Shown: one piece after another, positions 6,828-13,329 of the stretch
Layout of the letters: each line of letters opens with the position of its first letter
Numbering within the stretch: position 1 is the stretch's first letter
DNA from: DASQWC01 sp035640475
GTDB lineage: Bacteria; Actinomycetota; JAICYB01
DNA length: 16,655 nt
Direction: 5' to 3'
NCBI GenBank assembly: GCA_035640475.1
Contig: DASQWC010000106.1
Span: 1-16,655, forward strand
Made by a program: the position numbers and the translations under genes
The notes under the pieces: model-generated
Told to the model about the DNA's origin: nothing
The model's input: the letters and a program-made list of their open reading frames with translations, nothing else
The model's database searches: none

Positions 6828-7593
6828 GTGAAGGTTTGCTTCAACACAGCGAACTTCGTCGGGCGCCTCGCCGGGTATCGCTTCGCGATGTCCGACTGGA
6901 TGACCTTGCATCAGCGCACGGCGGCCGAAACCGACGGCAAGGCCTTTGCCGACATCTGTCGTGAGATCGCCGACGCGGGATACGAAGCGGTCGAGCTTTG
7001 GCAGGCGCTGGCCGAGCCGGCCGTCTTGACTCAAGAGGCGGCGAAGGAACGACGAGCGATCTTGGACGACCACGCCCTGAAAGCCGTCGGCTACGGAGGC
7101 TATCTCGGCACGGGAGCAGAAAAGGTGTGTCCTTGGCTGGGCATCGATGTGATCAACGGGGGCTTTTCACTCGATCCGGAGAAAGCGACCACGACATGCC
7201 GGGAGCACGGTGTCAAAACCAACTTCGAGAACCACCCGCAGAAGTCGGTCGAAGAGATGCTGACCCCCATCGGCGGCGGCAATGAATGGCTCGGCCTGTC
7301 TGGATCTCGGCTGGCTCGGAACGATGAGCGTCGACGGACCGGAGGCCATCAGGAGGCTGGGCCCCCTCGTTCGATGGGTTCACGCGAAGGATGTGAAGGA
7401 GCCCGGACACCACGACACGTGCATGCTCGGCGAGGGAGTAGCGGACATTTCAGGCTGCATCGACGCGCTGCATGAAATCGGATACGACGGCTGGCTGTCG
7501 AGGGAGGACGAGCCCGAAGACCGCAATCCAATGGAGACTGCCGTGCAAAACCGTGAATGGCTGGAACGCAAGCTGGCCTCCCTGAGCTCGTGA
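6828..7593 (+). pseudogene. Sugar phosphate isomerase/epimerase (xylose-isomerase-like TIM barrel), frameshifted
   Basis: The first frame (GTG 6828 to about 7295) gives the N-terminal part: MKVCFNTANF, EIADAGYEAVELW with Glu56, and NFENHP with metal-type Glu134. The second frame (about 7297 to 7593) gives CLDLGW, VHAKDV and LGEGVAD, the remaining metal and active-site blocks of the same family. Joined, they make about 255 residues, a normal length. The break lies between TGG-CTC-GGC (7287-7295) and TGT-CTG-GAT (7297-7305): one extra base (7296), or two missing, changes frame. Read straight on, frame 1 adds about 60 unrelated residues and stops at 7475. It is a true disruption or a sequencing/assembly error; no slippery heptamer is evident. 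The stop overlaps the next gene's GTG start, so the pair was built for translational coupling. The likely role is isomerising a keto-sugar or inosose for the neighbouring dehydrogenase. Confidence 0.8.
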
Positions 7594-8660
7594 CCGCTCT
7601 TCGCATCGCAATCGTCGGCTGCGGCGACATCTCGCAGCGTTACGGTCGGACGCTTGCTCCTCACGAGACGGTCGAGATCGCGGGGGCCACTGATCTGCTA
7701 CCCGAGCGAGCAAAGCTGTTCGTCGACGAGTTCGGCGGGCGGACCTACGACTCGTTGGACGACGTTCTGGAGGACGCTGACGTCGACGTCGTCGTCAATT
7801 TGACCATCCATCAGGCGCACAAAGAGGTCATCGAGCGAAGCCTCCTAGCCGGCAAGCACGTGTTCAGCGAAAAGCCGCTGACGATCGATCCTGTTGAAGG
7901 CGCAGACCTCGTGCGCCTGGCCTCGGAGCGGGGAGTGCGGCTGGCCTGCGCGCCCATCACGTTCCTCGGAGAAGCGCAGCAAAGCGCGTGGAAGGTCATT
8001 CGGGAGGGATCGCTCGGCCGCGTCCGCCTTGCGTATGCCGAAGTCAACTGGGGACGACCGGAGCTGTGGCACGGAAACGCAAAGCCATTCTACGAGGTCG
8101 GTCCCGTCTTCGACGTCGCCGTCTATCCGCTGACGATCTTGACGGCGATCTTCGGTCCCGCACGGCGCGTTACTGCTTCGGGAAAGGTCCTCATGCCGGA
8201 CCGGACTACGCCGACGGGAGAGTCGTTCGAGGTCACGACTCCGGACTTCGCGGTTGCCTACATCGAGTGGGACGACGGAACTGTCGCGCGCGTGACGGCG
8301 AACTTCTACGTCACGTACTTCTCTCGCCAGCAGGGGTCGATCGAGTTCCACGGCGACGAGGCGTCGCTCTATCTCGCGTCGTGGACCAATTTCGACTCGA
8401 AGCTCGAGCGCGCTCCGTACGGCGGCCGCTACGAGCCTGTCGAGCTGGCCAAGGAGCCGTTTGCCGGGTGCGAGTGGGGACGAGGGGTCGCCGAGATGGC
8501 GGAAGCCATCGAAAACGGCCGCCCACATCGCGCGACGGGCGAGCAAGCCGCACACGTCGTCGAGATCGCCTCATCGATCTATGCGTCGATTCGAGACCAG
8601 CGGCCGGTTGAGCTGTCGACGACGTTCACGCCTCCGGCGCCGATGGACTGGGCCGTCTAG
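7590..8660 (+). CDS. Gfo/Idh/MocA-family NAD(P)-dependent oxidoreductase
   Basis: A 356-residue sugar or inositol dehydrogenase-type enzyme. An N-terminal Rossmann fold starts at once (ALRIAIVGCGDIS, residues 3-15). HVFSEKPL (90-97) is the family EKP motif whose Lys95 normally acts in catalysis. GPVFDVAVYPLTIL matches the conserved D-x-x-x-Y block before the C-terminal alpha/beta domain. GTG 7590 is chosen because it overlaps the isomerase stop (GTGA) and begins directly at the Rossmann strand; the frame extends upstream only within the isomerase. No signal peptide, so cytoplasmic. Pairing with an isomerase/epimerase is typical of modules that oxidise and rearrange sugars, inositols or glycosides. 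Its stop shares CTAG (8657-8660) with the convergent GH172-like gene. Substrate not readable. Confidence 0.92.
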   Translation: MTALRIAIVGCGDISQRYGRTLAPHETVEIAGATDLLPERAKLFVDEFGGRTYDSLDDVLEDADVDVVVNLTIHQAHKEVIERSLLAGKHVFSEKPLTIDPVEGADLVRLASERGVRLACAPITFLGEAQQSAWKVIREGSLGRVRLAYAEVNWGRPELWHGNAKPFYEVGPVFDVAVYPLTILTAIFGPARRVTASGKVLMPDRTTPTGESFEVTTPDFAVAYIEWDDGTVARVTANFYVTYFSRQQGSIEFHGDEASLYLASWTNFDSKLERAPYGGRYEPVELAKEPFAGCEWGRGVAEMAEAIENGRPHRATGEQAAHVVEIASSIYASIRDQRPVELSTTFTPPAPMDWAV

Positions 8661-9820
8661 CTCGGCCGCAACGGCATCTCGCGCCGAACGATGCTTCCTT
8701 TTGGGTTCCCGAGATCGCGCATCGCTTCGGCGACGTCGACGGGCGGAACCGGCTGCGGCTCGGCGAGATAGACGAACGCAGTGCCGCACCAGTCGTCCGA
8801 GCGCTCGAAGAGCCCGAGCCCGGCCAAGCCCGGGATGTTCTCAACCCATCCACGTCCGGCCACTTGCACACTTGCCTTGAACTCCTCGTAGGCCTTCTCC
8901 TCGCCGGAGATGAACGCGGCCGCGCCGATCTGCTGGATCGTTGCGCGCAGGCTGCGCGAGAACACGACCGGATCCGCCACGTGCCAGCGGTAGAACGACA
9001 CGAGTTCGTGCCGCGATCCATCGGTATCGCTCATCGTCGACGTGACGAGCGGCGCACCGGTCTCAGGGGCGGCAAACGTGCCCAGCCCCCACCCCGAGTC
9101 GAGATAGTCCTCGGTTCCCGTTCCGCAAATCGACGGCAGGTGTTCGCCGTCGATGTAGAACTTCATCTCGCCTTCGCCCCACCACCAGCGCTCGTCGTGG
9201 ACGCGCACGCCGCCGGTCCATCCGAGAAACCGTCCGGGTCCGCGCAGCGTGTCGTCCCACACAGCAAAGTCATGGGATGGAGTCGTCGGGTTCTCACGGC
9301 GAAACGTCGCGTGCAGGTAACCGACGTCGTCGTCGACCGGGCCGAGGAGAACGTCGACTTGGTAGTAGAGGATCACGGCCTCCTCGCTGCGGTTGGCAAA
9401 AGTCATCGTGATGCCGTCGCGGAAGGGAACCGGCACGCGGCTCGAGTAGCCGCGTCCTTCGTTGACGGCGCTGAGCGAGCTCGCGTACGGCGCGGCGATG
9501 CCGTGGACTGCGCCGAAGAAGTCGCCGATCGGCACACTCACCGACGGCGCTTGCGATCCGTACGACACCTCGAGGACTTGGCCGCGCAACAGATGAGCAC
9601 TCGGCGTCGTGCCGTCCTGGGAGATCGTCATCCAGAAGTGGGTGACGCAGCCTTCACCATCGAAGGAAGCGAGCGTGATCGTCTCGCCGGCTCGGATGAG
9701 CCACCACGGACGACCCTTGCGGCCACCGCGAGCGGTTCCACCGGCCCCGCGATCGCCGGCCGGGTTCTCGAAGGTTGCGGCACGCGACTCGTAACCCCGA
9801 TACAGACGCGCCTCGTTCAC
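8657..9820 (-). CDS. DUF2961 / GH172-type glycoside hydrolase
   Basis: A 387-residue protein with the DUF2961 signature. The core is a WWGEGE...GTGTEDY block: Glu216 in GEGE and Glu237 in TEDY lie 21 residues apart, the same spacing as the catalytic pair I recall for bifidobacterial alpha-fructofuranosidase (Glu270/Glu291). Characterised GH172 enzymes act on alpha-D-fructofuranosides or D-arabinofuranosides. N-terminal beta-rich blocks (ETITLASFDGEGCVTHFWMT, 46-65) fit the double jelly-roll fold. No signal peptide is seen, so it should be intracellular and act on imported oligosaccharides. GTG 9820 overlaps the stop of the LLM gene (GTGA), implying coupled translation; the longer open frame to 10072 runs inside the LLM gene and is not homologous. 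The N-terminus departs from the common Asn/Asp-rich start of the family, so it may be a divergent subgroup. Confidence 0.85.
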   Translation of the reverse strand: MNEARLYRGYESRAATFENPAGDRGAGGTARGGRKGRPWWLIRAGETITLASFDGEGCVTHFWMTISQDGTTPSAHLLRGQVLEVSYGSQAPSVSVPIGDFFGAVHGIAAPYASSLSAVNEGRGYSSRVPVPFRDGITMTFANRSEEAVILYYQVDVLLGPVDDDVGYLHATFRRENPTTPSHDFAVWDDTLRGPGRFLGWTGGVRVHDERWWWGEGEMKFYIDGEHLPSICGTGTEDYLDSGWGLGTFAAPETGAPLVTSTMSDTDGSRHELVSFYRWHVADPVVFSRSLRATIQQIGAAAFISGEEKAYEEFKASVQVAGRGWVENIPGLAGLGLFERSDDWCGTAFVYLAEPQPVPPVDVAEAMRDLGNPKGSIVRREMPLRPS

Positions 9821-10653
9821 GAGGTCACGCCCAGAGCATTCTCGATCGTCTGAGTCGCGCCGTCCGGTGTCGGCGGATAGATCACCGGGACCACTCGATC
9901 GACCCCGACGTCGGCGAATGCCGCCGCCGACTCCTTCGTGAAGCGGCCGCGCGGTGTCACCGTGATCTCGAGCTCGCCGAGCTCGGACGGCCGCTCGACT
10001 CGTTTCGCCGCTTCGCGCAACCCGACGATCGCCGCAGCCGCGCTCTCCGGCGTCTGTGCGAATCCGTACCAACCGTGCCCGCGCGCCACCGCGCGTCGAA
10101 ACGCGCGAGGCGTATGCCCGCCGACGACGACAGGCAGCTGCTTCTGCACCGGACGCGGATACGCATCGACGCTCTCGAAGGCCGCGAACCGGCCCCTATA
10201 AGAAGGGTGCTCGTCATACCAGAGGCTTTGCATCGCTTCGAGGTACTCGTCTGTCACCGCTCCCCTGTCTTCGAAGTTCGCCCCGATCGCGCGGAACTCC
10301 GGCTCCAGATAACCAACGCCGATACCGAGCACGAAGCGTCCGCCGCTGAGCACGTCGATGCTCGCAACCTGCTTGGCGAGAACGACCGGATTGCGCTGCG
10401 GCATGATCACGATTCCCGTCGCGAGGGAGACCGTCGACGTCACCGACGCCGCCCACGTGAGCGCGATGAACGGATCGAGGGCCGGATCCTGCGGCCCCAT
10501 CGGGGAGGGCGGCACCTGCGGATCGGGCAGGATGACGTGCTCGCCGGCCCACACCGAGTCGAAGCCGGCCTCCTCGGCCGCGCGAACGGCCGAAACCAAG
10601 TGCTCCGGCTCGGCGCACGCGCCCATGTTGACGCCGAACAGACCGAGCTTCAC
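9817..10653 (-). CDS. LLM-class (luciferase-like) F420-type oxidoreductase
   Basis: A 278-residue TIM-barrel flavin/F420-dependent oxidoreductase of the luciferase-like monooxygenase family. Characteristic blocks: MKLGLFGVN, AEEAGFDSVWAGEHV, TGIVIMPQRNP, LAKQVASIDVLSGGRFVLGIGVGY, and PVVVGGHTPRAFRRA. The actinobacterial setting favours F420 over FMN, but the cofactor cannot be proved from sequence. It starts at GTG 10653, 16 bp after the P450 stop, and its TGA overlaps the GTG of the GH172-like gene, so it is the middle gene of a three-gene unit. Next to a P450 it could reduce or oxidise a steroid, terpenoid or aromatic intermediate; that is inference. Confidence 0.9.
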   Translation of the reverse strand: MKLGLFGVNMGACAEPEHLVSAVRAAEEAGFDSVWAGEHVILPDPQVPPSPMGPQDPALDPFIALTWAASVTSTVSLATGIVIMPQRNPVVLAKQVASIDVLSGGRFVLGIGVGYLEPEFRAIGANFEDRGAVTDEYLEAMQSLWYDEHPSYRGRFAAFESVDAYPRPVQKQLPVVVGGHTPRAFRRAVARGHGWYGFAQTPESAAAAIVGLREAAKRVERPSELGELEITVTPRGRFTKESAAAFADVGVDRVVPVIYPPTPDGATQTIENALGVTS

Positions 10654-10669
10654 GCAGAAGCGGCGGCCG

Positions 10670-11953
10670 TCAGGCGGCCTTGCGTGGGGCGAAGCGCGCC
10701 GTCATGTGCTTGATGCCGTTGATGAAGGTCGACGAGAGGTGCGCCGGCTCTCCCGACATCTCGATGTCCGGGAGGAATTGGAAGAGGTCGCTGAACATGA
10801 CCTTGATCTCCTGGCGCGCGAGGTTGGCGCCCAAACAGAAGTGGGGGCCGGGCCCGCCGAATCCGATGTGGTTGTTGGGCTCCCGGCGAACGTTGAAGGT
10901 GTACGGGTCGAAGAACACGTCCTCGTCGCGGTTCCCGGACAGGTAGTACATCATCACCTTGTCGCCCTCTTTGAACTCGTGTCCGGACAGTGACGCACCG
11001 TCTTGTGTGACCGTCCGGCGCATGAACATCACGGGCGACGCGTACCTGACGATCTCCTCGACGGCCGACCGCTGGACGCCGTCGAAGTCGTCCATCCAGA
11101 TCTTGCGCTGGTCCGGGTTCTCGGTCAGCGCCTTGAGTCCCCAGCTGATCGCATTGCGTGTGGTCTCGTTGCCGGCCACGAGCAGCAGGATGAAGAACGA
11201 TGCAAGCTCGTGTGGCTCGAGCTTCTGCCCGTCGACTTCCGCGTGGATGATCGCCGACAGCAAGTCGTCGGTCGGGTTCGTCTGGCGATCCTTCGCAAGC
11301 TCGGTGGCCAGCTGACCGAGGCCCATCGCCGCCGTCATCAGCTGCGGCAGCGGATCTTCCATGTCCTTCGTGTATTCGGGATCGCCGAGACCGAGGATGA
11401 CGTTCGACGAATCGAAAACGAAGTCGTACTGCGACTCCGGGACGCCCATCATGTCGCAGATGACCTTGAGCGGAAGGCGCGAGGAGCAGTCCGTGACGAA
11501 GTCGACCTCACCCTGCGGGCCGATCTTCTCGATGATCTCGCGCGCGGCCTTGTCGACGTACTCGTTCATCTGACGGATCTGCCGCACCGTGAAGGCCTTC
11601 GACACGATGTCGCGCAGGCGCTTGTGCCGAGGGTCGTCCATCTCGATCATCGAGCCGAAGTACTCGCGGATCTCAGCCGGCATGTCGAAGGCCGAAGCGA
11701 TGCCCTTGCCCGAACAGAACAGCTCGGGTTGCCGTGATGCGTCGACGATGTCCTTGTACTTGGACAGGACGTAGTAGCCGCCGGTCTGCTGCTCGACACC
11801 CGGAGCGTTGACTTCGGGGAGGTCGTAGTAGGCGATCGGCCGTTCTCGGCGCAGCGTCTTGAACGCTCCCTCGCGGACCTCCGGAGGGAGGGCCCAGAAC
11901 TCGAAGTCGGACAGGTTGAGCTCGTCGACCGAGAACTTCTCGATGGGTTCCAT
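10670..11953 (-). CDS. Cytochrome P450, CYP125/CYP142/CYP124-like
   Basis: A 427-residue soluble bacterial P450. I-helix oxygen-activation motif AGNETT (260-265, Glu263/Thr264), K-helix ExxR (E300-I-V-R303) and heme loop FGGPGPHFCLG with thiolate Cys373 are all present. AGNETTRNA and GPGPHFCLGANLAR resemble the actinobacterial CYP124/125/142 group, which hydroxylates steroid side chains and branched lipids; subfamily assignment is tentative. ATG 11953 is chosen because the protein then begins MEPIEKFSVDELNL, the usual length, and a TAAGCT -10-like box ends 7 nt upstream, as in leaderless transcripts. The frame extends to ATG 12028 but adds a non-homologous basic stretch. First gene of the unit with the LLM enzyme and GH172-like protein. 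No ferredoxin or reductase is present here. Confidence 0.92.
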   Translation of the reverse strand: MEPIEKFSVDELNLSDFEFWALPPEVREGAFKTLRRERPIAYYDLPEVNAPGVEQQTGGYYVLSKYKDIVDASRQPELFCSGKGIASAFDMPAEIREYFGSMIEMDDPRHKRLRDIVSKAFTVRQIRQMNEYVDKAAREIIEKIGPQGEVDFVTDCSSRLPLKVICDMMGVPESQYDFVFDSSNVILGLGDPEYTKDMEDPLPQLMTAAMGLGQLATELAKDRQTNPTDDLLSAIIHAEVDGQKLEPHELASFFILLLVAGNETTRNAISWGLKALTENPDQRKIWMDDFDGVQRSAVEEIVRYASPVMFMRRTVTQDGASLSGHEFKEGDKVMMYYLSGNRDEDVFFDPYTFNVRREPNNHIGFGGPGPHFCLGANLARQEIKVMFSDLFQFLPDIEMSGEPAHLSSTFINGIKHMTARFAPRKAA

Positions 11954-11960
11954 GCGTCTC

Positions 11961-11966
11961 AGCTTA
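11961..11966 (-). promoter_or_regulatory. Candidate -10 box for a leaderless P450 transcript
   Basis: TAAGCT on the minus strand fits TANNNT and lies with 7 nt between it and ATG 11953, so transcription would start at or next to the start codon. There is no Shine-Dalgarno before the ATG, consistent with leaderless translation. The -35 region is not convincing. Confidence 0.4.
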
Positions 11967-12019
11967 CGAGCAGGGCCGCGGCCGCCGCAGGTCAGACCCG
12001 ACGTGCGGAATGTCACCAG

Positions 12020-13177
12020 GTGGGCCATCCTAGAAGGACCGATGTCCCTCTACTACTCAGGACTGCACGGCTGAAAACGCGCGCCACAGCGGTGGCCGTC
12101 GTGATCGCGGTGCTCGCCGGTTTCGCATCGGCGCCGGCTTCCGCGCACCTGGCCGGCGACCTCGAGATCGCCAAGCGCCGCGCGGACGAGCTGAGCGCGC
12201 GCATCGAGCGCGAGGAAGCGCGAGTGCGCAGCCTGCAGGGCCAGCTGCGCAGCCTCGCGTCGCAGGTCGGACGCGAGCAGGGCGGCCTCGACGAAGTCCG
12301 CAGCCGTCTGCAAACGACCAACAACCGGATCACGGAAACGAAGGTCCGGCTGCAAACCCTACGGGACGCCCTGCGGGCGCGCGCCCGCGCCGTCTACATG
12401 CGGGGACCGGTGCAGCTCGTCGGTGTGCTGCTCGGAGCCGAAGACTTCGGCGACTTCGTCGGACGTATCGGGTATGCGTCGCAGCTCGCGCGCCGAGACG
12501 GCCAGCTCGTCCTCGAAGCCCGTGCCGCACAGGCCAAGCTGCGCGTCGAGCAGGCCCGCCAGGCGAAGCTCGAGCGCGAGCAGGCGTCCAAGGTGTCGTC
12601 CCTGCGCAGCCGCCAGAACCGAATCACCGACGTCTTCGCGCGACAGATGGCGGTGATGAACGATCTCGCGCAACTCCGGAGCTATGCGCTGCACCTCGTT
12701 TCCGAGATCGAGGGACGGCTCGCACGGGGCGAGGTCGACAGCTTGAAGCGCGTCGCCGGACGTGGAATGACGATCGGCTACGGCGAGTGGGCGCGGCTGC
12801 TGCTCGTCGCCCTGGGCGCCCCGGTCGTTCGGGACAACTTGGTCGCGATCGTCGCGTGGGAGGCGGCCGAAGGGACGCCCGCGACGTGGAACCCCCTTGC
12901 GACCACGATCGCGATGCCGGACAGCACGATCTACAACTCACACGGCGTACGGAACTACCGGTCCAAGGAGCAGGGCATCGAGGCGTCTGTCATGACGCTG
13001 CACCGGCCCGGGCACGGATACGACGCGATCATCTCGAGCCTCAAGGCGGCGCCGGAGGCAATGGAGACGGGCCGTGCGATCAATCGCTCCGACTGGTGCC
13101 GCGGCTGCGCCGGCGGAACGTACGTGATCGGCTTCATCCCGGCCGTCGAGCGGTACTACGAGCGCTACGCCAACTAG
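12020..13177 (+). CDS. Exported coiled-coil protein with lysozyme-like C-terminal domain, probable wall-remodelling factor
   Basis: A 385-residue exported protein. The N-terminus has basic residues, a hydrophobic core (about 23-36) and a likely signal cleavage after ASA (residue 42). Residues 45 to about 230 are heptad-rich with many Arg, Glu and Gln (RRADELSARIEREEARV, LRVEQARQAKLEREQ), like the coiled coils of PcsB/RipC-type wall regulators. The C-terminal 140 residues hold WARLLLVALGAP, WEAAEGTPATWNPLAT, STIYNSHGVRNY and GIEASVMTL, which resemble a lysozyme/transglycosylase-like domain found in actinobacterial and phage-tail proteins; Glu of AAEGT could be catalytic. WCRGC near the end could form a disulfide. 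GTG 12020 is the only start that keeps the whole signal peptide; its ribosome site is poor. It is divergent from the P450. Function is inferred. Confidence 0.75.
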   Translation: MGHPRRTDVPLLLRTARLKTRATAVAVVIAVLAGFASAPASAHLAGDLEIAKRRADELSARIEREEARVRSLQGQLRSLASQVGREQGGLDEVRSRLQTTNNRITETKVRLQTLRDALRARARAVYMRGPVQLVGVLLGAEDFGDFVGRIGYASQLARRDGQLVLEARAAQAKLRVEQARQAKLEREQASKVSSLRSRQNRITDVFARQMAVMNDLAQLRSYALHLVSEIEGRLARGEVDSLKRVAGRGMTIGYGEWARLLLVALGAPVVRDNLVAIVAWEAAEGTPATWNPLATTIAMPDSTIYNSHGVRNYRSKEQGIEASVMTLHRPGHGYDAIISSLKAAPEAMETGRAINRSDWCRGCAGGTYVIGFIPAVERYYERYAN

Positions 13178-13191
13178 CTCGTCCGACAATT

Positions 13192-13211
13192 GCGCGCTCC
13201 CGCGCGCTCCC
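13192..13211. repeat. 10-bp tandem direct repeat
   Basis: GCGCGCTCCC occurs twice in succession just after the coiled-coil gene stop and before the large hairpin. No function is evident. Confidence 0.7.
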
Positions 13212-13218
13212 ATTTGAT

Positions 13219-13271
13219 CGGGGGGCTGCCGCGCTTCGCGCGGCGGCTCCGCTTCGCTCCGCGGCCCCCCG
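13219..13271 (+). terminator. Large GC-rich hairpin, terminator-like or extragenic palindrome
   Basis: An outer 8-bp stem pairs CGGGGGGC (13219-13226) with GCCCCCCG (13264-13271). Inside it GCCGCGC (13228-13234) and GCGCGGC (13238-13244) form a second perfect stem around TTC. It lies 41 bp after the coiled-coil gene stop and before the promoter of the next gene, a fitting place for a terminator. There is no T-run, so it is either a Rho-independent terminator of the T-less kind or a repetitive extragenic palindrome. The remainder of 13178-13329 holds only the tandem repeat and the promoter. Confidence 0.5.
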
Positions 13272-13311
13272 AACCCCCCGGGCCGGCCGCGTTGGCAACC
13301 GACGCCGTGCC

Positions 13312-13317
13312 TATACT
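13312..13317 (+). promoter_or_regulatory. Strong -10 box for the surface protein / SBP3 / livH operon
   Basis: TATACT matches the -10 consensus in 5 of 6 positions. Transcription would start about 6 nt before ATG 13330, a nearly leaderless message. TTGGCA upstream is only 14 bp away, too close for a standard -35, so the element may act with an unusual spacing or without a -35. Confidence 0.5.
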
Positions 13318-13329
13318 TCGAGTTCGGGG

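Noticed and set aside
6777..7073. N-terminal extension of the beta-lactamase-type gene
   Set aside because: It overlaps the divergent isomerase, has no family similarity, and ATG 6776 has its own ribosome site.
7287..7299. Programmed ribosomal frameshifting in the isomerase
   Set aside because: No slippery heptamer or downstream pseudoknot is visible, and the family is not known for it; mutation or sequence error is simpler.
7282..7593. Separate small gene starting at ATG 7282
   Set aside because: Its product is exactly the C-terminal third of the isomerase family and continues the upstream frame, so it is one frameshifted gene.
9821..10072. N-terminal extension of the GH172-like gene
   Set aside because: It lies inside the LLM gene in another frame and is low-complexity Arg/Gly; GTG 9820 gives a natural GTGA overlap.
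11954..12028. Extended P450 start at ATG 12028
   Set aside because: It adds 25 non-homologous basic residues and would overlap the divergent coiled-coil gene; ATG 11953 gives the usual P450 length.
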